Assembly: GCA_029252405.1 (NCBI GenBank)
Contig: JAQXBM010000093.1
Coordinates: 1 to 37,560 of the forward strand
Length of the DNA stretch: 37,560 nucleotides
Reading direction: 5' to 3'
Source: Crocinitomicaceae bacterium
Lineage (GTDB): Bacteria > Bacteroidota > Bacteroidia > Flavobacteriales_D > Crocinitomicaceae
Part shown: piece by piece, positions 25,357-34,388 of the stretch
Position numbering within the stretch: the stretch's first letter is position 1
Layout: each line of letters starts with the position of its first letter
Translations under genes and position numbers: made by a program
The notes under the pieces: model-generated
Database searches by the model: none
The model's input: the letters and a program-made list of their open reading frames with translations, nothing else
What the model was told of the DNA's origin: nothing

Positions 25357-27438
25357 TCAATTGCCTTGTTTTAACTCCTGACTCAATTTTATAACTACTT
25401 GACGATACGCTTCATCCATGTTATCGACTGTGAAAAATGAAACGCCCGTGGCACCTTTCTCTTTTGCGATTCGAATGGCTGATTCGAGTTCTTCGGCTGA
25501 TTTGAAACCGGGCAAATAAAGTCCAGTGTTAATCGGGAACGGAACACTTTTCACTCCTTGTTCTGTCGCAAAACCGATCCAGTTAATGTTTTCTCTATAG
25601 AAATTGTGGTAAATCATAGGAAAGGCTTCGTCTAAATCCCAATCGTTCCATGCTTGGCGAACCATTTGCCTCGACATTTCTGGAAATGGGAATACCGCGG
25701 CAGTCAGCGATTGCCCCTCTTTGTGAACGAGATCAGCTATTTCGTTTATCAGCGAGGTAACGGCATTTAAACGATACTGTCGCCATTCAGTGCTGAGTTC
25801 AGGATGCTCCATTTCCGCTGGATCTTTGCCGAAAATGGTCATAAATCCTTCTCGAGCAATTAGGTGATATCCGTAATCGAATTCTGGCATTTCTGTCGTT
25901 TGCACGAGGTCGTATTTGGGCTGGAGGTCGGCTCCAAGTATCACATCAACGTATCTCACGTAATCTAAATGAATAGACGCTAGCCCTTCAATTTCCAGCA
26001 ACTTTCGGACATTGTTTTTAATGTGTTCCCTTGCTTCAGGGTGAAATGGACTTAACCATTGATAGTAATCCACATAGGCTCTGTACTCCAATGAATTTTG
26101 ACCATTTCGATTCACCGCGTACCATTCGGGATGTTTGTTGGCAATAGTATCATTGGGCCTGTTTAAGGTCCACATCCAAGCGTGAATTTTTATATGCTTT
26201 TTGGAGGCAAGTTCAACCAAATCAGACAAGAATTCTGGACTTCCCCCAACGAGAACTTCTGTAATGCCTAATTCTTGGTAGTCATTTAGTTTTTTGGTCC
26301 AAAGATCGAAGTCCATGGTTTTTCCACCATGCGCCCAAGTTGCGAACGTAAATGAATTATCAATGTCCTTTTTTTGGACTTCACCCTGTTCGTTGATGAT
26401 AAAGAGCTGATTCGTTGAGGCATCTTCTACTCTGATTTCATAACCAAAACTAGTACGTTCATAACGCGCAAGCATTTTTGGTTGTCCTTTGATGGATATC
26501 GAAATGGAGCAATCATTAAGATTTTTTACGCTTTGCAGTTCTCCCCAATTCCTCTCGCGGTAAAGGGAATAAAGAACCTGCTCGATGGAGAGGTCTGGGT
26601 TTTCAATATAGTCGACACCCTTGCTTGTTTCTTTTTCGGTGAACTGAACAACTCCCCACATTTCAGGAGCATGCATGTTGATCGCTTTCTGGTTGCTCCA
26701 AACCCAGTTGTACTCGCGGGCGTATTTTCCATCGACTTTTTTCCGCTGGTACTTTCCGTCAACGATGTCGTAATCCCATTCTACTCGTGAGAAGTTGAGT
26801 CGCCATTGATCGCCTTCTTTTATGGGTTTTCTGCGGTCATTTTTTAACTCTATCATAGGACCCAGAGGAATCGCCATTTCGACGGTCCATTTTTGATCTT
26901 CATCCGAAGGATCATTCAGCGTACCGTCAATTCTAACAGCCGTTTTCAGATCGTCTAAGTTCCAATGAAAATTCGCGAAACCACCTGCACGATAAGGTTT
27001 ATTCAAGAGTAAATCCCAAACGGTATTCAGGGCATTGATTTCTATTTCGCCGTAATTTTCTCCTTTTCCCGATGGGTCTAGAAAGACCTCAAAATCATTA
27101 TTGTAGTAGATGATTTCATCGCGGTTTTTAATGTCTCCCCAGATCTGCGGTTCCTCGATTTCTGCAAACACATACAGGTTTTGATCATCCCAAAGCAAGC
27201 GCACGGAAGTTCTGTACTTCACGTCTTTCTCCCCTTCAATATCTATGAAATCTTTGGTGCTAGAGGCATTTTCCCAAGCCTTGTCCAGTCGGCCATCAAT
27301 TTTGATTTTCTTTGAAGTTTTCGTGATGATAAGGTGCTCCGGAACCACAACTTTATCCGTAAGGTCAATTTCGTAATTGGACTGAGCCATACTCAGTTCA
27401 ACAAGCGACAACACAAGAAAAAATGCAAACAACCTCAT
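25357..27438 (-). CDS. CBM9-like domain fused to GHL10-type glycoside-hydrolase-like domain
   Basis: From the ATG at 27438 this is a 693-residue secreted protein with signal peptide MRLFAFFLVLSLVELSMAQ. Residues about 34-266 form a family 9 carbohydrate-binding-like domain (IDGRLDKAWENA, LLWDDQNLYVFAEI, NNDFEVFLDPSGKG, EMAIPLG). After a linker of some 90 residues, residues about 365-690 match the GHL10 (glycosyl-hydrolase-like 10) barrel: LNDYQELGITEVLVG, IKIHAWMWTLNRP, HPEWYAVNRNGQ and SIHLDYVRY with D492. It probably binds and cuts an extracellular or cell-wall polysaccharide. No T9SS domain is present. Confidence 0.85.
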   Translation of the reverse strand: MRLFAFFLVLSLVELSMAQSNYEIDLTDKVVVPEHLIITKTSKKIKIDGRLDKAWENASSTKDFIDIEGEKDVKYRTSVRLLWDDQNLYVFAEIEEPQIWGDIKNRDEIIYYNNDFEVFLDPSGKGENYGEIEINALNTVWDLLLNKPYRAGGFANFHWNLDDLKTAVRIDGTLNDPSDEDQKWTVEMAIPLGPMIELKNDRRKPIKEGDQWRLNFSRVEWDYDIVDGKYQRKKVDGKYAREYNWVWSNQKAINMHAPEMWGVVQFTEKETSKGVDYIENPDLSIEQVLYSLYRERNWGELQSVKNLNDCSISISIKGQPKMLARYERTSFGYEIRVEDASTNQLFIINEQGEVQKKDIDNSFTFATWAHGGKTMDFDLWTKKLNDYQELGITEVLVGGSPEFLSDLVELASKKHIKIHAWMWTLNRPNDTIANKHPEWYAVNRNGQNSLEYRAYVDYYQWLSPFHPEAREHIKNNVRKLLEIEGLASIHLDYVRYVDVILGADLQPKYDLVQTTEMPEFDYGYHLIAREGFMTIFGKDPAEMEHPELSTEWRQYRLNAVTSLINEIADLVHKEGQSLTAAVFPFPEMSRQMVRQAWNDWDLDEAFPMIYHNFYRENINWIGFATEQGVKSVPFPINTGLYLPGFKSAEELESAIRIAKEKGATGVSFFTVDNMDEAYRQVVIKLSQELKQGN

Positions 27439-27545
27439 ATAGAGCTTAAAGATAGTCAAAGAAAAGCTGAGGCGAGTCGTTCTTTGAAGGAGAGCTCTTA
27501 TGTGAATCTTCTCCAGAACGTAGCTCCAATGAATGGAAAAATGGA

Positions 27546-27553
27546 TATTTTTG
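27546..27553 (+). promoter_or_regulatory. Possible -7 box before the cyanophycinase-like gene
   Basis: TATTTTTG fits TAnnTTTG and lies 19 bp before the ATG. No TTG is found at the right distance upstream, so support is partial. Confidence 0.35.
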
Positions 27554-27572
27554 ATTCAAAGCACTTTATCAT

Positions 27573-28877
27573 ATGAAACTAGTTGGCGTTTTTCTCATGA
27601 GTTTGATTCATTTAGTTGGATTTTCTCAATCCTATACATCATATTTCACAGGAAGCACAACGGACATGGTCATCTCGCCAACTCCTCTGGGTGGAATTTG
27701 CATGATGGGTGGAGCAAGTGAAAACGACGAAGCAATGAAGTGGTTTTTGCAGAGAGCTTATGGCGGCGACGTACTTGTGATTCGTGCGAGTGGGTCCGAT
27801 GGCTACAATAATTACATGTATTCTGGGCTTGGGGTCAGCGTCAATTCCGTCGAGACAATTGTTTTCAATAACTCAAGTGCGTCTTATGATCCGTATGTTC
27901 TCGATAAAATCTCCAAAGCCGAAGCTGTATGGATGGCGGGTGGCGATCAGTGGGACTACGTTTCATATTGGAGAGACACGCCCGTTGATAGTTTGATTAA
28001 CGATGGAATTGCCAATCGAGGAATGACCATTGGGGGAACGAGTGCAGGAATGGCCGTTCAAGGACGGTACTATTTTTCTGCTGAGAATGGAACTGTGACA
28101 TCTAACACTGCATTACTGAATCCTTTTGATGCGGACATCACTGTTGATTCGACAAGCTTTTTTAAGATCCCTTTTTTGGAAGAGGTAGTCACTGATTCGC
28201 ATTATGACGACCCAGACCGCAAGGGGAGACACGTTGTTTTTATGTCGCATATTCTTCAGAATTACGGCGTTAATGCCAAAGGAATTGCTTGCAACGAGTA
28301 CACCGCCGTCTGTATTGATGAGAATGGATTGGCGCGCGTGTTTGGGGAATTTCCACAGTACGATGAGTTCGCTTATTTCATTGCTAAGAATTGCGAGCTT
28401 GACGGTATTCCAACAAATCCTGAAGTATATTCATCAGGAACTCCACTAACGTGGAATTACTCGGGTGAAGTACTGAAAGCGTACAAGGTTCCAGGAACCA
28501 TGACGGGAACAAATACCTTCGACTTAACGGATTGGGTAACTGGTTCCGGAGGAGAATGGTACAACTGGTCGGTTGACGATGGGAATTTTGTTGAAGTCCT
28601 TTCGGATGCTCCAGTTTGCGCGACATCGATTTCAGAACTTTCAGGAGAAGAAATGTCAGTTTATCCAATCCCTGCTGAAGATGAGGTTAACGTAGCGTTT
28701 TCTTCCAGTGAGGAAAGAACAATTCAACTACTTGATCTTAAGGGTCGAGAGTTAAATCGAACGGAAACGAACCTTTCAAACCTACAGATTGATCTGTCAG
28801 ATTTACCAACGGGAATGTATCAACTGCGAGTTACTTCAGAACAAGGGGTTAGCATTCGCAGAATTGCAAAGAACTAA
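27573..28877 (+). CDS. Cyanophycinase-like S51 peptidase with T9SS sorting domain
   Basis: A 434-residue secreted protein. After a signal peptide ending LVGFSQ, residues about 30-300 form a peptidase S51 domain: GICMMGGASENDEAM, VWMAGGDQ (123-126 GGDQ), the nucleophile elbow IGGTSAGM with S157, and VTDSHYDDPDRKGRH with H210. The GGTSAG form is that of cyanophycinases rather than of PepE. These enzymes cut the cyanobacterial storage polymer made of Asp and Arg. Residues about 360-434 are a type A T9SS domain (MSVYPIPAEDEVN ... DLPTGMYQLRV, ending RIAKN). The enzyme is thus exported, as expected for use of polymer released from other cells. Substrate not proven. Confidence 0.88.
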   Translation: MKLVGVFLMSLIHLVGFSQSYTSYFTGSTTDMVISPTPLGGICMMGGASENDEAMKWFLQRAYGGDVLVIRASGSDGYNNYMYSGLGVSVNSVETIVFNNSSASYDPYVLDKISKAEAVWMAGGDQWDYVSYWRDTPVDSLINDGIANRGMTIGGTSAGMAVQGRYYFSAENGTVTSNTALLNPFDADITVDSTSFFKIPFLEEVVTDSHYDDPDRKGRHVVFMSHILQNYGVNAKGIACNEYTAVCIDENGLARVFGEFPQYDEFAYFIAKNCELDGIPTNPEVYSSGTPLTWNYSGEVLKAYKVPGTMTGTNTFDLTDWVTGSGGEWYNWSVDDGNFVEVLSDAPVCATSISELSGEEMSVYPIPAEDEVNVAFSSSEERTIQLLDLKGRELNRTETNLSNLQIDLSDLPTGMYQLRVTSEQGVSIRRIAKN

Positions 28878-29171
28878 CTATCGACACTCGATTTTTTTGA
28901 GGGAATGTTCCTTGTATTCTTCGGTTCCAGGCATTGCTTTCGTTAAGAAATTACCGCACTCCTTTTCCATAATCTCCAATTCTATTTCGAGAATTTCGCG
29001 CTCTTCGGCGTCTGTTTCTGTTACGAGCTCAACTTTGGTTTCCATATAGGCGCTATTGCACGAGCAGAACGTCCATCCGTATTCATTTTCAACAGGTTCT
29101 GGTGCTTCGCCACAAGATGAAATGACTAGTAATGTTCCAAATAGCGTGAGTGATGCAATGGTTTTCTTCAT
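28878..29171 (-). CDS. Small Glu-rich lipoprotein
   Basis: A 97-residue protein from the ATG at 29171; an earlier ATG at 29192 would overlap the upstream gene. The N-terminus MKKTIASLTLFGTLLVISSCGE is a lipoprotein signal peptide with lipobox ISSC. The mature part is acidic and helical (ETDAEEREILEIELEIMEKEC), with further cysteines in FCSCNS, EKECGN and IECR. These could form disulfides in the periplasm. Family not recognised. It is 7 bp downstream of the PqiA-like gene, so the two are probably co-transcribed. Confidence 0.7.
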   Translation of the reverse strand: MKKTIASLTLFGTLLVISSCGEAPEPVENEYGWTFCSCNSAYMETKVELVTETDAEEREILEIELEIMEKECGNFLTKAMPGTEEYKEHSLKKIECR

Positions 29172-29178
29172 GATAGTT

Positions 29179-30426
29179 TTATGAGTTTTCATTTTCGTTG
29201 CTTTCGCCCACTTCCAATTTATTTTCGGCGTTTCTTTTCTTTATCAATTGTATCGCCTCCTTCGTCTCAGCATGTTTAATCTTCTCTTTAATGGTCAGAT
29301 CAAGCATGATTCCCAAGAAAATGGAAACTAACACATAGCCTCCAAAGTAATAGAGTCCGAATAAAGAGTTCGCATCCATTTGCACGCCTGGGCTCATGTT
29401 GGCAAAGCTGAGATAAGCGAGGAAGGCGCCTACAACGAAAACATCGGCCATACTCCATTTTGAGATGTAGCTCAGCACTTTACGGAGTGTTTTGGCTCGC
29501 GTAATAGGGAAGAGTAATATGATGATTGAGAAGAGCAATTTGATCAATGGAACAATCACACTGAAGGTTCCAATGGCCGCGGCAACAGGTTTATTGTTGT
29601 TGTTCCAGAGGAGCGTGATAACGTCCATAATTCCCTTGTTCTGATAGTAGAAGTACGTTCGACCCTTAAAGACTTGATCTTTTCCAAACTCTTTCTCCGC
29701 GTTTTCCTCCATGAAGCCGGAGATAGTATTTAGCGTTGGCTGAACATATTCGGCGACTTCACCCGTGACCTCCTCCGCTGATTCTGTGAATTCGCCCAGA
29801 ATTCCATCGGTATACTCTGACCATTCATCAGGAATAAACTCTTCAATTTTCTCTTCAATTTTGAAATTCCCCAAGGCATTCTTTCCTACGTCTTCAGCGG
29901 AACGCATCATCTCCATTGCATCAGTGTAGTATGGAATATCTTTCGGTTTCACGTAAATTTTAAACGTCATGTCTTCCTCAAATGCACCCATTTCCAAAAT
30001 CGGATTCATGATTCCCTGAAAGAGCAAGGCAATTCCTACGGTGGCGAGTCCAAGTGTAATCCCAAAGTAAATCCGTTTTCGGGCATAGATGAGAATAATT
30101 ACAATCATAAAAATCAGACACCCGATTAGTAAATTGTATCCAATGGACAGCGCTTCTTGGTAGTGCACATCTGCTCTAGCTAGGGTTTCTTCATACTTTA
30201 CGCGTTTTTCCTCCCATGCGGTTTCGGTGAAGACCCAATCCCGAAAGGATAATAAACGATCTTTGAAATTGAGGATTTCGGCAATCTTGTTTTTCTCAAC
30301 TTTGAATTCATGTGAGGCTTCAACGCTCTTGTTCACCATCATAAAGGCGAAAACCAAAAATGCTCCAGCTAATATCAGCCCTGGAATGCTATACCACCTC
30401 TTGTTGTACCATTCTTTTAAATTCAT
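29179..30426 (-). CDS. PqiA-family membrane protein
   Basis: A 415-residue inner-membrane protein with about six membrane segments (around 13-31, 94-114, 118-140, 280-305, 326-345, 357-378). The PqiA signature is near the end: ISKWSMADVFVVGAFLAYLS with W324-S-M-A-D-V329, the counterpart of the family's 'WSMLDVF'. PqiA proteins act in lipid transport between the membranes together with an MCE protein PqiB, which is not seen here. The unusual feature is a large soluble, acidic, helical insert (about 145-265, EEKIEEFIPDEWSEYTDGIL and on). Only one PqiA repeat is present instead of two. Confidence 0.75.
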   Translation of the reverse strand: MNLKEWYNKRWYSIPGLILAGAFLVFAFMMVNKSVEASHEFKVEKNKIAEILNFKDRLLSFRDWVFTETAWEEKRVKYEETLARADVHYQEALSIGYNLLIGCLIFMIVIILIYARKRIYFGITLGLATVGIALLFQGIMNPILEMGAFEEDMTFKIYVKPKDIPYYTDAMEMMRSAEDVGKNALGNFKIEEKIEEFIPDEWSEYTDGILGEFTESAEEVTGEVAEYVQPTLNTISGFMEENAEKEFGKDQVFKGRTYFYYQNKGIMDVITLLWNNNNKPVAAAIGTFSVIVPLIKLLFSIIILLFPITRAKTLRKVLSYISKWSMADVFVVGAFLAYLSFANMSPGVQMDANSLFGLYYFGGYVLVSIFLGIMLDLTIKEKIKHAETKEAIQLIKKRNAENKLEVGESNENENS

Positions 30427-30526
30427 AATCGTTGTTTGTTGATGCTCTTGGTCAGCTAGTTCACACTAAAAATAGAATTTTTCAGAGGATTTGAGCGGAT
30501 TTATGACGAGTGGCAGGTTGAATAAC

Positions 30527-30559
30527 AAAAAACGCCTGCTCTCATGAAGAAAGCAGGCG
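30527..30559 (-). terminator. Intrinsic terminator of the large subtilase gene
   Basis: On the minus strand CGCCTGCT and AGCAGGCG form an 8-bp GC-rich stem with an 11-nt loop, followed directly by six T residues (30532-30527). It begins 22 bp after the stop of the subtilase gene at 30582. Confidence 0.85.
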
Positions 30560-30581
30560 CTGCTATTTTTTAGAAATTCAA

Positions 30582-33500
30582 TTAGTTCTTCACAATGCGT
30601 TTTGTTGTTTTCAACCCGCCTGCATAAACAGTTACGTAGTAAACTCCGCGTTGATATGAAGTTAAATTAATTGCTACTTCATTACCAAGTAATGCACTCG
30701 ACGGCAATACTTCGAGCGTTTGTCCAAGTTGATTTGTGATCACAACCTTAGAATCATCATCCAACTGATTTGAAATAGCGAGAGTCGCCGTTCCATTTGT
30801 TGGATTCGGGTAAAGACTGAAATGCACTTGATCATTTTCACCAATAGACAAGTCGCTCATCACATTGATGTTGTCAATGTACGTTGAGTTTCCATATCCA
30901 GTGATGTTGATGAATCGGAAGGTCACGTTTTCACCCAAGTAACTCGAGATATCGACCGTTTCGTTTCTCCAATCGTTCGCCGATCCAGGACTCCAGTTGC
31001 TCGTTACAGTGTTCGCTGTTTCTAGAGTTCCACTTCCTTTAGCGTAAATCGTCGCCCAAGTCGCACCACAGTCATCTGAAATTTGAACAGCAAGACTGTC
31101 TTTGTATGTGTTCGAGTATTGAACTTTCGCAAGATCGAAGGATAGCATGGCCATTCCTCCATCAATGTAGAAGATTTCTGTTTCAATGTAATCCTCTTCA
31201 CCGACTGCGTTGTAAGCATAATTGTTCACAAAGGCTGCATCCGTAGAGGCTCCACTTGCTCCTGTAACAGAAACTTCTTCCCACGTATCGTCGTTGTCCG
31301 GGTTGTTCAATGTCCACCCAACAGGTAAGAATCCTGTTGCTTGAAAGTCTTCCTCAAATGGTGTCGCTGTTGCTACAACTTGAACGTAAATGTCAACTGT
31401 TTGTTCATTGTTTCCAGCATAACCATCTCCAGAGACAGTTGCCGTACACGTCAAAGTATATGTTCCTGTTGCTGCCACGGTCAATGGAGTAGTGAATGTG
31501 TAATTTACCACTTGACCTGGAGAAACCGTTCCCGTGTATGTTTCTGTAACCACAGGCTGTCCTGAAAGTTCATACGAAACAGGGAAATTTGAGATTGGCG
31601 AAGTACCTGCATTTAAAATCTGAATTTCTGGGTAAGAATCACCCGTGTTACACAGTGAAAGGAAGTCAGATGAATTATTGATTGCTGCTAATTCAACATC
31701 TGTTGCGAACGCACAATTCAAAAGCCCACCAGCGTAGTAACTTGCTACTGATCGACGGCTTTCCCATCCATCGGTTGCATTTTTTGAAGCCACTGCATAC
31801 CAAATGTCGTCGTTCGGATCTGTAATTGTATGCGTGAACGTATTTGTTGTAGCATTTCCAACAACCTCCATGTATTGAGGGCCAAGAACGTAAACATCAT
31901 AGCTTTCAGCGTCTGGATCAATGTTCCATGAGAATGTCACTGTCGTAGGACACACTTGTGTGATCGTTTGACCTGAAACTAATGCAGCAACTGAAAATGT
32001 TGAGTCACTCACATCTGAAACTCCTCCTCGCGTTACACGAACCCTTCCTTCTCCTGTCAACAGCGTGTTTGGAACTGTCCAGTCGTACATGCGAATATCT
32101 GAGGCAACAGTTGTAATCGTGTTCCAAGAAGCACCATTGTCGTCGCTGTATTCGAGATCAAATGATCCAGAAGATTCTGGGGCATCCCAGTGAATTGATT
32201 CTTGCTCACCTGGAACCATTTTTTCTCCTCGGTTTGGGTAAGTTACTGTGATTTCATCAGAAATGATTTCGTACACTACGAAGTATTCTTGTGGTCCCAT
32301 TGGAACTGCAAATCCACTTACATCAATGGTGTAGTTACCCGCAGTTGGATTGTTGATTAACACTTGCTCCATGTTGTTCAGGTGATCGGCACCTGTTGTA
32401 GCTGGTAAGTCTAAAGTCGTCGTGTTTGGTGTGTGATCTAAGAGCCAGGGCAAGTAAGTTCCTGCACCTGGATCGTTCACTACTAAGTCCAAGTCGTTGA
32501 TCAATGCAGTGTTTGCACCATTCGCTGCTGCTGGATCAGACCAATACAACATAAATCGAACTTGCTCTGTTCCTGCTGGAACTGAAATCGTGTGTGAGTT
32601 TGAGCTTCCTTGAGAAACAGAAGAGCTTAAGTGTCGTCCATCTTCAAGAAGCATTCCTGCGCGAAGTCCATTCACGATTCCCCATCCAAATTTGAAATCT
32701 GGACCAACATTTCCGGCATCATTCGCCGTATTTAGGATACTTGCTTTGATAAGTGCTGCATCGGGAAGATCTCCCCCATTGTAGTCACCATATAATTCAT
32801 AAAGCTGAGCAGAAATTCCTGCAATTCCTGGCGCTGCACCTGATGTTCCACCGAAGGTTAAGTAATCATTGTCTTCGTCTGTTGACAAATGTTGATATCC
32901 ATTAGCAGCAATGTCCGGCTTAATTCTTCCGTCATAAGCAGGACCTCTTGAACTTGAATTTTCTAAGATTCCTTCAAAAGAAGTATTGGCCGTTGCAATT
33001 ACGTTTTTCCCTTGTTTGTGCCCTCCAGTGATATTTCCCCAGGTTGATCCTGCACCGTATCCACAGTTGGAAGTTCCAGAGTTACCAGCAGAAAATACGT
33101 GTAAAAGAGTAGGGTTGTTGTAGGCTTGATCATCAACAGTCACTGTCGTTGATGTATATCCACCGTTACATCCATTTGAATAAGATGAATTGGTGATTTG
33201 CACTGTCCCGTTGTTGATGCGGTCTACCGTTGCGGCATCCATAAAATTGGATGCGTAATTTGAAACGTACACATCTGAACCAGCTGCCATTCCGCGTTTT
33301 GTAGGGTCGAGGTTTCCAGCACCTGTCATGATTCCTGCAACACCGTCTCCGTGTGTTTGTCCTGTTCCTGTGGCTGTTGAATTATCCAAACGACCTTCAA
33401 AATCAATGTGTGGACCAACGATACCATCGTCTCTTACCATTACACCAATGCCGACACCTGTATATTGTCGTCCTGTTGATGTTTGTGTATCCAAACCATT

Positions 33501-34175
33501 AGCGCGATGTAGTCCACGTCCTCGAGTATCATCTTTTACAGATGGAGCAGTAATCTCTTCTACCCATTTCACACAGTTGAAATCGCCAATTGAATTGATT
33601 TGACCCATCGGCACAGTAACCTCAAGCGTTTGAAAATCTGGGTATGCGTTATCTATTTTAACTCCTGAACCCTCCAGTAAAGTGGTCGCGTCGTTCATGT
33701 TCACACCTTTAAAAAGAAGGACAATCAGTTTTACGTTATCACCATCAATCGCCCAAGAATTAATTGCGCCATTTCTTATTTGTGATTCCGTTTTCACCTC
33801 TTGGTAAACTGGAATAATTCCTTTTACATTGTTGCCTGTGAGCACCTCACGCGAAATACTTCTATCGAAACTTACGAGATAGGTGGCGTTTGCGATGTAA
33901 TTAAGCACTTCTACGCCGCCGTCCTTCACAGCGTTTTGCTGCGCTTGATTTGGAATTTCGTTGAATTGCATCCATGCGTAAATGGTGTTGTTGAATCCAC
34001 TTTTAGAATTCAACTCATCAAAACTGATCGTTTCAATGTTTTCTGGGATCGAAATGTCGACGCCCTGAAATGTAAAGCTGTCGTCGCTTTGCGCAAAAGT
34101 GAGGCTTGATAAGGAGAAAGCACTCAGAAGAAACGCGCAAAATAAGCGAGAGATGAATGGGGAAGAATTGTTCAT
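30582..34175 (-). CDS. Large multidomain S8 serine peptidase with T9SS sorting domain
   Basis: A 1197-residue secreted protease. A signal peptide (ending LTFAQ) and a long propeptide (about 30-210) precede the subtilisin domain. The triad is D249 or D250 in MVRDDG, H275 in THGDGVAG and S445 in GGTSGAAPG, with N365 in SAGNSG. Next come a P-like beta-sandwich (515-635, NDLDLVV and NNMEQVLI), two Ig/FN3-like modules (642-725 and 735-815), a CARDB-like module (825-935), a MAM-like domain (938-1108, FEEDFQATGFLPVGWT) and a T9SS domain (about 1118-1197, FSLYPNPTNG, ending RIVKN). It is cell-surface bound or secreted. It diverges from a PrcB-like lipoprotein gene. Confidence 0.93.
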   Translation of the reverse strand: MNNSSPFISRLFCAFLLSAFSLSSLTFAQSDDSFTFQGVDISIPENIETISFDELNSKSGFNNTIYAWMQFNEIPNQAQQNAVKDGGVEVLNYIANATYLVSFDRSISREVLTGNNVKGIIPVYQEVKTESQIRNGAINSWAIDGDNVKLIVLLFKGVNMNDATTLLEGSGVKIDNAYPDFQTLEVTVPMGQINSIGDFNCVKWVEEITAPSVKDDTRGRGLHRANGLDTQTSTGRQYTGVGIGVMVRDDGIVGPHIDFEGRLDNSTATGTGQTHGDGVAGIMTGAGNLDPTKRGMAAGSDVYVSNYASNFMDAATVDRINNGTVQITNSSYSNGCNGGYTSTTVTVDDQAYNNPTLLHVFSAGNSGTSNCGYGAGSTWGNITGGHKQGKNVIATANTSFEGILENSSSRGPAYDGRIKPDIAANGYQHLSTDEDNDYLTFGGTSGAAPGIAGISAQLYELYGDYNGGDLPDAALIKASILNTANDAGNVGPDFKFGWGIVNGLRAGMLLEDGRHLSSSVSQGSSNSHTISVPAGTEQVRFMLYWSDPAAANGANTALINDLDLVVNDPGAGTYLPWLLDHTPNTTTLDLPATTGADHLNNMEQVLINNPTAGNYTIDVSGFAVPMGPQEYFVVYEIISDEITVTYPNRGEKMVPGEQESIHWDAPESSGSFDLEYSDDNGASWNTITTVASDIRMYDWTVPNTLLTGEGRVRVTRGGVSDVSDSTFSVAALVSGQTITQVCPTTVTFSWNIDPDAESYDVYVLGPQYMEVVGNATTNTFTHTITDPNDDIWYAVASKNATDGWESRRSVASYYAGGLLNCAFATDVELAAINNSSDFLSLCNTGDSYPEIQILNAGTSPISNFPVSYELSGQPVVTETYTGTVSPGQVVNYTFTTPLTVAATGTYTLTCTATVSGDGYAGNNEQTVDIYVQVVATATPFEEDFQATGFLPVGWTLNNPDNDDTWEEVSVTGASGASTDAAFVNNYAYNAVGEEDYIETEIFYIDGGMAMLSFDLAKVQYSNTYKDSLAVQISDDCGATWATIYAKGSGTLETANTVTSNWSPGSANDWRNETVDISSYLGENVTFRFINITGYGNSTYIDNINVMSDLSIGENDQVHFSLYPNPTNGTATLAISNQLDDDSKVVITNQLGQTLEVLPSSALLGNEVAINLTSYQRGVYYVTVYAGGLKTTKRIVKN

Positions 34176-34388
34176 TTAATAATGCTTAGTTTGAAATAAA
34201 AAGATGGTGGCATTATGCCACGCTGCAAAAGTTACGTTAATTAAAGCGAAATCGCACGTAATATGTGAACAGATTGAAATAAACATTGGATTCACAAAGG
34301 GGAGCGATGATTTCGAAAATTTACGTTCTAATGGATTTTTGGCATTATATTTAACATCATTAGTAAAACAGACTTTAACTCAACCGAT
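34176..34388. other. Divergent intergenic region between subtilase and PrcB-like gene
   Basis: A 213-bp AT-rich region must hold the promoters for both divergent genes. No full TTG-N19-TAnnTTTG match was found. TATATTTA near 34346-34353 is one base off a -7 box facing the lipoprotein gene, but lacks a -33 partner. Confidence 0.4.
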
